A stretch of 34,284 nt of DNA from UBA11891 sp965658355 (GTDB taxonomy: Bacteria > Bacteroidota > Bacteroidia > Flavobacteriales > Flavobacteriaceae). Shown here one piece after another: positions 8,331-17,082 of the stretch. The notes below the pieces were generated by a model. The model was not told where the DNA came from, did not search any database, and saw only the letters and a list, made by a program, of their open reading frames with translations. Each line of letters opens with the position of its first letter. Within the stretch, counting starts at the first letter, position 1. The stretch lies in contig CBFHRX010000020.1 of the NCBI GenBank assembly GCA_965658355.1, forward strand, positions 1 through 34,284. The letters are read 5' to 3'. The position numbers and the translations under genes were made by a program.

Positions 8331-9605
8331 ATGAATGTATTAATTCTTGGCGGCGGTGGCCGCGAGCATACTTTCTGTTGGAAACTAGCAAAAAGTCCAA
8401 AATGTGAGGCTCTTTTTGTGGCCCCGGGGAACGCTGGAACCAAAGAATTAGCGACCAATCTTCCCATTGATCCAATGGATTTTGATGCCGTCAAAAAAGC
8501 GGTCCTTCAAAACGATATTAAGATGGTAGTGGTCGGCCCGGAAGCGCCATTGGTGGCAGGGATTCATGACTTTTTTAAAGCAGACTCGGAACTTCAAGCG
8601 GTTGCGGTTATAGGCCCAGAAAAAGAAGCGGCAACCTTAGAAGGGAGTAAAGAATTTGCCAAAGAATTTATGGAGCGACACCAAATTCCAACCGCACAAT
8701 ATGCGAGCTTTACTGAGGCTAATATAGAAGAAGGAAAAAAATTCCTAGCAGCGATGAAACCTCCCTATGTATTAAAAGCCGACGGTCTTGCCGCAGGGAA
8801 AGGGGTTCTGATTATAGATCAATTACAGCAAGCACAAGATGAGCTTGAAAACATGCTCGTTGACAAAAAATTTGGGACAGCTTCACAAACAGTTGTGATC
8901 GAAGAGTTTCTCAGTGGGATTGAACTCTCTGCTTTTGTGCTTACAGACGGGAAAGGGGCGGTTAATTTCCCCATGGCAAAAGATTACAAGCGGATAGGAG
9001 AAGGAGATACGGGCCTTAACACAGGAGGTATGGGAGCCGTTTCGCCAGTTCCTTTTGTGTCCGATTCTTTTGAAAAGAAAATACAAGAACGCATTATAAC
9101 TCCCACTTTGGAGGGACTGCAAAAAGACAGCATCCCTTTTTGTGGGTTTATTTTTATCGGCCTTATTAAAGTTGGTGAAGACCCTTTTGTCATTGAATAC
9201 AATGTAAGAATGGGAGATCCCGAAACGGAGGTAGTTCTCCCAAGAATCGAAACCGATCTTATGGAGCTTTTAATGGCAACAGCAGAGAATCGTTTGGCGG
9301 GTCAAAAAATCCAAATCAGCCCTAAAACGGCGACTACAGTAATGGCTGTTTCCGGAGGGTATCCGGAAGCCTATGATAAAGGAAAAACGATTGAAGGTTT
9401 AGAGGAAACGAAGGGAGCTTTGCTTTTTCATGCTGGGACACAATCAGAAGAGTCAGGGAAGGTTGTCACGAGTGGGGGACGTGTACTTAGCAGCACCGGA
9501 AAAGGGGATACCATGCAAGAGGCACTGGCGGCTTCTTATAGTACGCTAGACAAAATCTGCTTTGAGGGTATGAATTACCGTAAAGATATCGGCTTTGATC
9601 TATAA
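8331..9605 (+). CDS. purD: phosphoribosylamine--glycine ligase
   Basis: Purine biosynthesis enzyme that joins glycine to 5-phosphoribosylamine using ATP. The 424-residue length is normal. It starts with the family motif GGGGREH (7-13), continues with APGNAGT (31-37), the ATP-grasp lysine motif LKADGLAAGKGV (148-159), EEFLSGIE (191-198), a glycine-rich loop LNTGGMGAVSP (229-239), and the metal-binding EYNVRMGDPETE (289-300). It is preceded by its own -7 element and appears to be a single-gene unit. Its last six bases (CTATAA) also contain the stop codon of the convergent DUF6341 gene. Confidence 0.97.
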   Translation: MNVLILGGGGREHTFCWKLAKSPKCEALFVAPGNAGTKELATNLPIDPMDFDAVKKAVLQNDIKMVVVGPEAPLVAGIHDFFKADSELQAVAVIGPEKEAATLEGSKEFAKEFMERHQIPTAQYASFTEANIEEGKKFLAAMKPPYVLKADGLAAGKGVLIIDQLQQAQDELENMLVDKKFGTASQTVVIEEFLSGIELSAFVLTDGKGAVNFPMAKDYKRIGEGDTGLNTGGMGAVSPVPFVSDSFEKKIQERIITPTLEGLQKDSIPFCGFIFIGLIKVGEDPFVIEYNVRMGDPETEVVLPRIETDLMELLMATAENRLAGQKIQISPKTATTVMAVSGGYPEAYDKGKTIEGLEETKGALLFHAGTQSEESGKVVTSGGRVLSSTGKGDTMQEALAASYSTLDKICFEGMNYRKDIGFDL

Positions 9606-9827
9606 GAAAGAGTGCGCGCTAGGATCTTTGTTTTCTTCTCCTCTTTCATTGAAAAGCTGAAGTTGTCGAACCCAGTATATTAGAGCCGCAAAGCCGATAC
9701 ATAAAAACAACCAACTAAAGCTGTTCGCCAACCACCAGTTGTCCAATTCCAAGGACCGTAGCCAGTTAAGGGGAACAAACAAGATTTCTTCAAATAAATA
9801 AGCAATTGCTTCGAAAATGTTTTTCAT
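9600..9827 (-). CDS. DUF6341 family small membrane protein
   Basis: Small flavobacterial protein recognised by its conserved core: MKNIFEAI, then the PLNWLRSLELDNWW region, then one transmembrane helix (about NSFSWLFLCIGFAALIYWV) and a short acidic tail ending in HSFL. No function is known. I set the start at the ATG of 9825-9827; the ATG at 9828-9830 is equally possible. A longer reading from TTG at 9857 is rejected because it would lie inside the -7 promoter element at 9846-9853. The stop overlaps the end of purD. It diverges from DUF6427, and the two families are commonly neighbours. Confidence 0.78.
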   Translation of the reverse strand: MKNIFEAIAYLFEEILFVPLNWLRSLELDNWWLANSFSWLFLCIGFAALIYWVRQLQLFNERGEENKDPSAHSFL

Positions 9828-9845
9828 CATTTGGTTTATATAGCA

Positions 9846-9853
9846 CAAAAATA
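9846..9853 (-). promoter_or_regulatory. -7 promoter element of the DUF6341 gene
   Basis: On the minus strand this reads TATTTTTG, an exact TAnnTTTG match. A TTG (forward CAA at 9874-9876) lies upstream with a 20-base spacer, within the usual 17-23 range. The -33 half falls inside the first codons of the divergent DUF6427 gene. Confidence 0.55.
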
Positions 9854-9866
9854 ACAATTCATAAAA

Positions 9867-10847
9867 ATGTTAGCAACGCTTTTTGAAAAAACAACACCCA
9901 TTTCTTATGTAAATGCAGGCTTTGTGCTTCTTTTCGTTTCAATCTTTCGGTATAGTACTCAATACGGACAGGGATTTGATATAGCCATAGCGGGTCAACA
10001 AGCCTTGGAAAGCAGTTTGGTGTATTTAGCGATGCTCACAAGTAGTCTGTATTTTCGAGCGTCAGGGTTTTTAAAAGAGAACCATTACTATCCGCCCGTT
10101 TTCTTTTTGATATACGCTTTTGTTCCCAAACAAGTTTTTTCACCAAGCACTTGGCTTTCCTTAGGTGTATTGTTTTGGATCGCAACCTTGTTTGTAAAAA
10201 CACCATGGAAAAAAGAACCCCAGAAAATGCTGATGGATATGGCGTTTTTCATGACACTTTTAGGGGTCTTAAATCCAATCTTGATTTTTCTATTTCCGCT
10301 CTATTTATCGGCCTTGTATCTAAGTGATATTAAAAAAATTCAGTTTTATCTAATCCCGGTAGTCGTCTTCTTTTTTGCATCGTTTACGATACTGACGATA
10401 CACAAGTTGTACCCTATTCTTCCAGAGGAGTTTTTCTTAAAGGGTAGACCATCTTCGACCTTAGCGAAGGCTCAAAAGGGCACACTTGAAACTCTTGCTT
10501 GGTATGTTGGAGTAGGTTTTGGTTTTCTTTGGTTACTATGGCAACTTCTTCTGGGAAGGCAGTTCAACAAATACCAAAAGAACGCCCTTAATTTTCAAGT
10601 CGCTTGTTACAGTTTCAATTTAATTTTATTGTTCCTTTTTCAAGCGGCTCAATTCAATTCAGTATTCTTCTTGCCTCTATTGGCTTTTGTCTTTACTGCT
10701 GCCTTTTTGCACAAAGCAAATCGTTTTAAGGGGAATATTTATTTTTTGGTTTTGCTAAGCGGAATCGTCTTGAAAGCAATTCTTTTCGCAACCGACTTCA
10801 GAACGGGAGACTTACTTGAGGACCCCCATAGCCTATGGCCTTTCTAG
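9867..10847 (+). CDS. DUF6427 family multi-pass membrane protein
   Basis: Integral membrane protein of 326 residues with about ten hydrophobic helices spread over the whole length (for example near 13-29, 45-62, 97-110, 123-150, 157-176, 213-230, 245-260, 265-282 and 291-307). I recognise it as the flavobacterial DUF6427 family by the N-terminal segment and its neighbourhood beside DUF6341. No catalytic motif is visible and the function is unknown. The ATG start places the first helix about a dozen residues in. The 3' end lies 10 bases from the convergent oxidoreductase gene. Confidence 0.78.
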   Translation: MLATLFEKTTPISYVNAGFVLLFVSIFRYSTQYGQGFDIAIAGQQALESSLVYLAMLTSSLYFRASGFLKENHYYPPVFFLIYAFVPKQVFSPSTWLSLGVLFWIATLFVKTPWKKEPQKMLMDMAFFMTLLGVLNPILIFLFPLYLSALYLSDIKKIQFYLIPVVVFFFASFTILTIHKLYPILPEEFFLKGRPSSTLAKAQKGTLETLAWYVGVGFGFLWLLWQLLLGRQFNKYQKNALNFQVACYSFNLILLFLFQAAQFNSVFFLPLLAFVFTAAFLHKANRFKGNIYFLVLLSGIVLKAILFATDFRTGDLLEDPHSLWPF

Positions 10848-10857
10848 GCGAAAAGCG

Positions 10858-11892
10858 TTATACCTCGTCAAAATTGACAGCAATGTGGGCTGTTGTAGGG
10901 TGCGCTTGACAGCTTAAAATAAGCCCCTCGGCAATTTCTCCATCGGTTAATATTTGGTTGGTTGTCATGCTCGCATGGCCCTCCGTTACTTTCGCTATAC
11001 AGCTACTACAAACCCCGCCTTGACAGGAATAAGGGACGTCTAGTTTATGTTGTAAAGCAACATCCAAAACAGTCTTTCCTTTGGCTCCTTCCAAATCGGT
11101 GGTAAGGTCGTCACAGGTAAGTTGCATTGTGAAGGCACCACTATTTATATTTGTTTCAGTTTTGTTGGTGCTAGCGGTAAAAAGTTCAACGTTAATCTTG
11201 GCCTCTGACACCCCTTTTTCTTTTAAAAAAGCAGAAGCGCTATTGGTCATTCCTTCTGGACCGCAAAGGAAAAAAGCCTCAGCATCCAATCCGTCTTCTT
11301 CAACTAGCTGTTCAAATTGCAGCGGGCCGATTCGTCCAAAAGCAGCGTCATTCTCTTGTTTCTGACTGTAGGTGCGAAGAAGTGTAAAACGTTCACCAAA
11401 GCTTGATTTTAATCCATTGATACTGTTGGTAAACATTTCGTCTTCTATTGATTTATTCCCATAAAGCAAATGAAAACGCGCTGAAGAAGAAGAGTGTAAA
11501 ACGTGTTTTGCGATCGATAGTATCGGTGTTATCCCACTACCAGCAGCGATTCCTACATACTTTTTTTCTTCTTTTACCGCGTCTAATACAAAACGCCCCT
11601 CAGGAACAGCCGCAGACAGAATGCTTCCAACCTCTATTTGTTGATTGACAAAGCTGGAAAACCGCCCGTTTGGAATTTGTTTGACCCCGATTTGCAAACT
11701 TTCTTCAAAAGGGGCCGAACAGATAGAGTAAGACCGACGGATCTTTTCACCGTCAATAGTTTCCTCAAGACTAAGGTATTGACCAGCGAGGAACTGAAAA
11801 GAGTCTTTCAACGAATCCGGTATATCGAGCGTTAAACAGACTGATTTTGACGTCAACCGATCTACTTGACTCACTTTTAAAGGATAGTACAT
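10858..11892 (-). CDS. PaaE-type flavin oxidoreductase with 2Fe-2S ferredoxin domain
   Basis: Electron-transfer protein that takes electrons from NAD(P)H through a flavin to a plant-type 2Fe-2S cluster. The 344-residue protein has an FAD-binding domain (RRSYSICS at 52-59), an NAD(P)-binding domain (AAGSGITP at 116-123 and CGPEGM at 210-215) and a C-terminal ferredoxin domain with cluster ligands Cys290, Cys295, Cys298 and Cys328. This is the layout of PaaE, the reductase of phenylacetyl-CoA epoxidase, but no paaABCD genes are nearby, so the partner is unknown. In Bacteroidota such orphan reductases are often assigned generically. It diverges from DUF5687 over 54 bases. Confidence 0.87.
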   Translation of the reverse strand: MYYPLKVSQVDRLTSKSVCLTLDIPDSLKDSFQFLAGQYLSLEETIDGEKIRRSYSICSAPFEESLQIGVKQIPNGRFSSFVNQQIEVGSILSAAVPEGRFVLDAVKEEKKYVGIAAGSGITPILSIAKHVLHSSSSARFHLLYGNKSIEDEMFTNSINGLKSSFGERFTLLRTYSQKQENDAAFGRIGPLQFEQLVEEDGLDAEAFFLCGPEGMTNSASAFLKEKGVSEAKINVELFTASTNKTETNINSGAFTMQLTCDDLTTDLEGAKGKTVLDVALQHKLDVPYSCQGGVCSSCIAKVTEGHASMTTNQILTDGEIAEGLILSCQAHPTTAHIAVNFDEV

Positions 11893-11922
11893 AGCTTAAA
11901 TTTTTTGCTAAAATAAAATATT

Positions 11923-11930
11923 TAACTTTG
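11923..11930 (+). promoter_or_regulatory. -7 promoter element of the DUF5687/ABC pair
   Basis: TAACTTTG matches TAnnTTTG exactly, 16 bases before the ATG at 11947. The nearest TTG (11905-11907) leaves a 15-base spacer, shorter than the usual 17-23. Confidence 0.45.
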
Positions 11931-11946
11931 TTAAGAGTCCGTAAGT

Positions 11947-13419
11947 ATGCCTCAAATTATATCTTTTAAAAGCCTACGAAAGAAAGAGTGGCGCCGCAGC
12001 CCCCAATGGGAAACGAAGCTCATAGTCCGGATATTCATTATACTATTTGCCGTCTATATGGCTGCCTGTTTTTTCTTTTTAGGGATTGGAGGCTACTTTA
12101 TCCTACAAAAACAATATCCAGACCAATCGCCACTTCTTGCCGCCAATAAACTCTTGTTTTACTATCTCGGAGGAGAGCTTGGTCTCCGCTATTTAATCCA
12201 ACAGTTACCGATTACACGTATTCAGCAGTTTATGTTATTGCCAATCCCCAAAAAGAAGATTATTCAAAACGTAATGACGCGAAACTTGACCAGCTTTTAC
12301 AACAGTAGTTTGTTGTTTTTGTTTCTTCCATTTGCACTAGTAGTAGCCGTAAAAGAGGGGCTGTGGTGGCAAGTTTCATTATGGTGGGTCAGCATCTCAT
12401 TTTTGATTCTCAGCATTGGAAATTGTGTCTATTTACTCAATAAAAGTCGTTGGTTTTATCCCATCGCTTTTGTCTTTCTACTTTCCATTGCACTCGATAG
12501 GCTCGACGTTTTTTCACTAGCAGCGTATTTAGGTGAGGGAATGAGTACCATGATGGATCAACCCCTATGGGCCTTGCTTCCTCTTGCCATTTTTGGGGTG
12601 TCATTTATAGCTGCCCGGCAGCATTTATTCCGGAATTTTTATTTGGACGCTGCCCTTCACAAGAAAAAGGAAAGGATTGTTGGCCAGGAGCTGAGAGCGT
12701 TAAATCGCCTGGGACTACAGGGAGCTTTTTTAAAAAATGACATTCGCCTATTACTTCGCAACATAAGAGTTCGGCAAGTCTTGTTCGGCGCAGCAGGTTT
12801 TTTGTTTTACGGGATTATTTTTTTCCCACAAGAAGTTTATGAGGATTCCGTGATGGAAGTATTTGCTGCTCTTTTTACAACGGGTGGTTTTGTGATGATG
12901 TTCAGTCAAAATATCCCCGCCTGGGACAGCTCCTATTTCAAGCTATTAATGACTCAACGGATCCCTTTATACGAATACCTCAATTCAAAGTGGCTACTCT
13001 TAATAGCGTCTCTAATGATCGCCACAATACTGTCCTTACCCTATTTGTATTTTGGAATGCGAGTTTATAGCATCATTCTAGCAGCCAGTCTTTTTAATGC
13101 TGGTATTGGAAGCTTTGTCGGACTGATTTCAGGAGCGTTAAATCACAACCGAATAGAGTTGAACATCAAGGCAAAAGCCTTTGAAAACACTCAAAACTTT
13201 AACCTCACACAATTTTTATTTACACTTCCCAAAATTGGAGTGCCCCTCCTTTTATTTTGGCTTCCCTATCACTATCTGGGGCATCAATGGGGAGTTGGAA
13301 CCTTGGCGGTTTCGGGCCTGTTAGGATTGGTGTTCCGAAAACAGCTTCTTCTTTTATGTGTTCGGTTTTACAAGGATAAAAAACACGAAATGATACAAGG
13401 ATTTTACAAAAACACCTAA
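11947..13419 (+). CDS. DUF5687 family membrane protein, likely ABC permease
   Basis: Integral membrane protein of 490 residues, recognised as DUF5687. It has around ten hydrophobic helices: one near 28-55, a group at 115-190, one near 205-222, and a second group at 275-470. Between them is a soluble stretch at about 230-270 that includes GQELRALNRLGLQGAFLKNDIRLLLR, resembling the cytoplasmic segment of ABC-2 type exporters. The next gene begins one base after its stop and encodes an ABC ATPase, so the two very likely form one exporter. The substrate is not indicated. The ATG start and the basic N terminus (KSLRKKEWRRS) fit a cytoplasmic beginning. Confidence 0.8.
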   Translation: MPQIISFKSLRKKEWRRSPQWETKLIVRIFIILFAVYMAACFFFLGIGGYFILQKQYPDQSPLLAANKLLFYYLGGELGLRYLIQQLPITRIQQFMLLPIPKKKIIQNVMTRNLTSFYNSSLLFLFLPFALVVAVKEGLWWQVSLWWVSISFLILSIGNCVYLLNKSRWFYPIAFVFLLSIALDRLDVFSLAAYLGEGMSTMMDQPLWALLPLAIFGVSFIAARQHLFRNFYLDAALHKKKERIVGQELRALNRLGLQGAFLKNDIRLLLRNIRVRQVLFGAAGFLFYGIIFFPQEVYEDSVMEVFAALFTTGGFVMMFSQNIPAWDSSYFKLLMTQRIPLYEYLNSKWLLLIASLMIATILSLPYLYFGMRVYSIILAASLFNAGIGSFVGLISGALNHNRIELNIKAKAFENTQNFNLTQFLFTLPKIGVPLLLFWLPYHYLGHQWGVGTLAVSGLLGLVFRKQLLLLCVRFYKDKKHEMIQGFYKNT

Positions 13420-13420
13420 G

Positions 13421-14116
13421 ATGATACAGCTTACGAATCTGAGTAAAAAATACAATGGCATTTGTGTTCTAGACATTCCCGAATTATCAATTCCAAAAGG
13501 AAGTTGTTTTGGATTAGTCGGCAACAACGGCGCGGGAAAAACAACTCTTTTTAGTTTGCTGCTCGATTTGATTCAACCCTCATCAGGCAAGGTTGTCAAT
13601 AAAGAAATTGAGGTTGCTGCTTCCGAAACCTGGAAAAATCACACCACAGCTTATATTGACGAGTCTTTTTTGATTGGGTATTTGACCCCTGATGAATACT
13701 TTCAATTTATAGCTCAGTTGCGAGAAATCTCCAAAGCGGATCTTAAAAAGACCTTAGAGGGCTACAGTGCTTTTTTTAACGACGAGATTATAGGGCAAAA
13801 AAAATACCTCAGAGACCTTTCAAAGGGAAACCAAAAAAAGGTAGGCATCATCGCCGCTTTATTAGGAAGCCCCGAGCTGGTTATCTTAGACGAGCCCTTT
13901 GCCAACTTGGACCCTAGCTCTCAAATCCAAATAAAGCGATTGATCCAAAACCAAGCACAGCAAGACCAAACCACCTTCTTGATTTCCAGTCACGACCTCA
14001 CACATGTGACGGATATTTGCGACCGTATTGTCTTGCTCGAAAAAGGGATTGTTATAAAGGATGGAGAAACGAGCGCCACCACCCTAAAAGAATTGGAAGG
14101 ATATTTTGGGGCTTGA
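13421..14116 (+). CDS. ABC transporter ATP-binding protein
   Basis: ATPase subunit of the exporter whose membrane part is most likely the DUF5687 protein directly upstream (1-base gap). In its 231 residues the full nucleotide-binding set is visible: Walker A GNNGAGKTT (34-42), a signature motif reading LSKGN (133-137) in place of the usual LSGGQ, Walker B LVILDEP (153-159), D-loop NLDP, and the switch histidine His191 in ISSHDLTHV. The domain layout matches ABC-2/CcmA-like ATPases, with a short C-terminal tail. No further gene follows in the unit before sprE. Confidence 0.93.
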   Translation: MIQLTNLSKKYNGICVLDIPELSIPKGSCFGLVGNNGAGKTTLFSLLLDLIQPSSGKVVNKEIEVAASETWKNHTTAYIDESFLIGYLTPDEYFQFIAQLREISKADLKKTLEGYSAFFNDEIIGQKKYLRDLSKGNQKKVGIIAALLGSPELVILDEPFANLDPSSQIQIKRLIQNQAQQDQTTFLISSHDLTHVTDICDRIVLLEKGIVIKDGETSATTLKELEGYFGA

Positions 14117-14170
14117 CATACTAAAACTCCATTTTTTTAGTTTAAAAAGAGTCGCTAATAGATACTTTTT

Positions 14171-16618
14171 TTGAGACAGTTAAGATCCTATCTTCTAATT
14201 AGTACTGCATTTCTTTTGTCTGCTTGCTCCACACAGAAGAATCGCTTTGTCAATCGCCAATACCACCGATTGACAACAGCCTATAATGTTTTGTTTAATG
14301 GAGAGGAAGCTTTTTCCATAGGAAAAGCCATCTTAGACGCAAGTGTAGAAGACAATTTTTTTGAACTCCTAGAAGTTGAGCCCATAGCTTTATCAGGCGA
14401 AAACATCAACAATCAAACTCTGGTACCTGGTTTTGATCGAGCTGAAGAAAAAGCGGTTAAAGCGATACAAAAGCACTCCATGCGCTTTAAAGGCATTCAA
14501 CGGAATGATCAAATTGACAAAGCGTATATTCTATTGGGAAAATCCCGTTATTACGACCGTCGATTTTTCCCCGCTTTAGAAGCCTTTAATTTTCTACTGG
14601 AGAGTTATGGTTCTCAAAAGGCTTATTTAGAAGGCATCATCTGGCGTGAAAAGACCAATATTCGACTCCTTAATAATGAAATTGCGATTGGAAACCTAAG
14701 GCCTTTAGCGCGGCAATTGCTTCAAGACAACCCCTTTTATGGAGCGGCCAATGCGACGGTTGCTCAAGCCTTTATAAACCTTAAGGAGTTAGACTCGGCC
14801 CAGTATTATATCGCCGAAGCCGCTGCCTTTGAACAAGACAAAGAAAAACAAGGGCGTTATCATTTTATCAACGGTCAATTGTTGGAACGCCTTGGGGATA
14901 CCCAAAATGCCCTAGCGGCATATCAAGCGATTTTAGAGCTCAAAAAGAAAACAGCGCATAAATATTGGCTCCATGCCAAAATTAAAGAGCAATTTTTACG
15001 ATCTGAAATGGAAGCCATTGAGGTAGAAGAAAACCTGCTAGGGCTGTTGCGGAAATATGATAACCGGGCTTATGAACATGTCATCTACCGCGCTATTGGT
15101 ACTTATTATTTGAGGGAAAATCAAGACAGTTTGGCGCAGCGCTATTTTACAGCTTCTCAGAAAGCAGCGACACTTGACGAACCCACACGAAAAGCAAACT
15201 ATCGAGATTTAGCCGATTATTATTTTAAAAAAGGAGCCTATACCCAGACAGGTTCTTACTTAGATAGTTTGATTCCTTTACTACCTCAAAAATCCCTCCC
15301 TCAAAAGCAAACGGAGCGCGAGCGCAATAACTTGGAAGGGATCCTCAAGTATGAAAATCAAATCAAAGAAACCGATAGCCTTTTATATGTAATCGGCTTA
15401 AGCAAGGAAGAGCAAACAGCCTTTTTCAATGATTACTTAGAAAAAAAGAAACAAAAGATTGAGGCTCTTGTCGCGAAGAACTTAGCACAAAACCAAAAGA
15501 CAAGTCTATTTGGGTTAACTAAGGAAAGTGATTTTTACTTCTACCAGCCAAATCTAGTAGCACAAGGAACACAGCAATTCCAAGCCAGCTGGGGCCCCCG
15601 CCCTAATGTTGACAATTGGCGATTGGCCGAAGAACTAATTGTTCCAGAGCAAGTAGTGACACAAAATGAAGCGGCTCCCTCAAAAGCCATTCAGGTAGAA
15701 GATGTAGAAAGCTTGATAGAACAACTACCGGATTTGACGACCCTTGATAGCTTAAAGCAGCTCAATCACCAAAGCTATCTTCAAGCAGGCCTTCTATACA
15801 AGGAACAATTTGACAATCCACAATTAGCCCGTGAAAGACTCAACAAGGTATTGGAAAAAAACCCGGCCCCTCAAATTGCAGCACCCGCCTACTACCATCT
15901 GTTCCGATTAGAGGAAAAGAAGATGCCTGATCAAGCAGCACAGTATAAAAACACTTTAGTAGAACGCTATCCCGATAGTCCTTTTTCACAGTTATTAACC
16001 AACCCTAATTACCAGCTTGACAGCAGCACAAGCAGCCCCGAAAAGCAATATCAAAATTTGCTTACGGCCTATCAAAAAAAAGAATACGACAAGGTAAAAA
16101 TACTGGCCCAAACGCTTAAAATAGTGTTAAGCGCATCTGAGTATGCCCCTAAAATTGCTTTGATAATGGCTCATGTAGCGGGGCAGCAAAAAGGGAAAGC
16201 CGTTTGGATTGAAAAGCTAAAAGCCCTTCAGAAAGAATATCCTCAAAGCCCTTCTGCGGTTTTCGCAGGAGAAACGGTTGAACAGCTCGAAAAAAAATCT
16301 TCTAGCTCAAGCAAAACCTATGCTATTTACAAATGGGTATTGCCTTATTCAAGGGAACAAACGAAAGAGATGACCGCTCAAAAAGAAACCTTACTAAAGC
16401 AAGTCAGTTCTTCTAAAGACCTTACTATAAGCTTAGATCCTTACACGGAGGACTATCAATTTGTAGTCGTTCACGGCTTTCGTTCTCCAACAGAGATTCA
16501 GCAATTTAGAAACCAACTAGAAGCAGCGGCAATACAGGAGAATTCAAATAATTTTGTAGTTTTGAGTCGTGAATATCAGGAGATACAGCTTTATAAAAGT
16601 TGGCAACCCTACCCGTAA
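14171..16618 (+). CDS. sprE: SprE/PorW-like TPR lipoprotein of type IX secretion and gliding
   Basis: Lipoprotein with TPR-like repeats, needed in Flavobacterium (SprE) and Porphyromonas (PorW) for type IX secretion and gliding. The 815-residue protein has a lipoprotein signal with lipobox LSAC (Cys19), then the family opening STQKNRFVNRQYHRLTTAYN, and helical repeats through about residue 700. The C terminus (about 745-815) looks like a small alpha/beta domain. The start is TTG at 14171: an in-frame stop at 14159-14161 lies just upstream and no ATG exists before the signal peptide, so the lipobox forces this start. Bactofilin, AtpZ and ATP synthase genes follow, which is the usual flavobacterial order. 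Assignment rests on the N-terminal match and this order. Confidence 0.85.
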   Translation: MRQLRSYLLISTAFLLSACSTQKNRFVNRQYHRLTTAYNVLFNGEEAFSIGKAILDASVEDNFFELLEVEPIALSGENINNQTLVPGFDRAEEKAVKAIQKHSMRFKGIQRNDQIDKAYILLGKSRYYDRRFFPALEAFNFLLESYGSQKAYLEGIIWREKTNIRLLNNEIAIGNLRPLARQLLQDNPFYGAANATVAQAFINLKELDSAQYYIAEAAAFEQDKEKQGRYHFINGQLLERLGDTQNALAAYQAILELKKKTAHKYWLHAKIKEQFLRSEMEAIEVEENLLGLLRKYDNRAYEHVIYRAIGTYYLRENQDSLAQRYFTASQKAATLDEPTRKANYRDLADYYFKKGAYTQTGSYLDSLIPLLPQKSLPQKQTERERNNLEGILKYENQIKETDSLLYVIGLSKEEQTAFFNDYLEKKKQKIEALVAKNLAQNQKTSLFGLTKESDFYFYQPNLVAQGTQQFQASWGPRPNVDNWRLAEELIVPEQVVTQNEAAPSKAIQVEDVESLIEQLPDLTTLDSLKQLNHQSYLQAGLLYKEQFDNPQLARERLNKVLEKNPAPQIAAPAYYHLFRLEEKKMPDQAAQYKNTLVERYPDSPFSQLLTNPNYQLDSSTSSPEKQYQNLLTAYQKKEYDKVKILAQTLKIVLSASEYAPKIALIMAHVAGQQKGKAVWIEKLKALQKEYPQSPSAVFAGETVEQLEKKSSSSSKTYAIYKWVLPYSREQTKEMTAQKETLLKQVSSSKDLTISLDPYTEDYQFVVVHGFRSPTEIQQFRNQLEAAAIQENSNNFVVLSREYQEIQLYKSWQPYP

Positions 16619-16698
16619 ATAATGCATACAATATACGCGTCATACATGAGATAAGGGTTTTTAAATAAGGCTCAAAATATTAAAAAGCACCACTAAAC

Positions 16699-17082
16699 AT
16701 GAAAAACGGAGATCCAAACGGACAATACAGCAAAATAGAAGTAAGCACTGAAATTAAAGGCGACATTAATTCAGATGCCGATTTTCGAGTTGACGGAGTG
16801 CTCGAAGGCTCCTTGAAGACAAAAGGGAAACTCATCGTTGGAAAAGAAGGGCGGATTTTAGGAGAAGTACACTGTTCCAATGCTGAGATTGAAGGACAAT
16901 TTTCCGGACAATTATTTGTTGCAGAAACCCTTTCTTTAAAAGCAACCTCAAATATGATAGGAGAGGTTAACACCAACAAACTCATTGTAGAGGTCGGAGC
17001 GATTTTCAATGCGAGCTGTAGTATGGGGGCTGACGTAAAGTCTTTGAATAAGGAAGAAAAAACACGTGAAAAAACAGCCTAA
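16699..17082 (+). CDS. bactofilin (polymer-forming cytoskeletal protein)
   Basis: Small cytoskeletal protein that self-assembles without nucleotide through a beta-helix core. The 127 residues show the bactofilin pattern: an N-terminal tail, then repeats beginning STEIKGDINSDADFRVDG, then GSLKTKGKLIVGKEGRILGEV, EIEGQFSGQLF and SNMIGEVNTNKLIVEVGA, with hydrophobic residues alternating as in right-handed beta-helix rungs, and a charged C-terminal tail. It lies 80 bases after sprE and its end overlaps the GTG start of the AtpZ gene by 17 bases. No peptidase gene, the usual partner in some other phyla, is adjacent. Confidence 0.92.
   Translation: MKNGDPNGQYSKIEVSTEIKGDINSDADFRVDGVLEGSLKTKGKLIVGKEGRILGEVHCSNAEIEGQFSGQLFVAETLSLKATSNMIGEVNTNKLIVEVGAIFNASCSMGADVKSLNKEEKTREKTA

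Noticed and set aside
9828..9857. Longer DUF6341 reading beginning at TTG 9857
   Set aside because: It overlaps the promoter element at 9846-9853, and the conserved family N terminus begins at MKNIFEAI.
14113..14146. TTGACA with TAGTTTAA as a promoter for sprE
   Set aside because: The spacer is 23 bases and the -7 half matches poorly; no better candidate was found, so no promoter was annotated.
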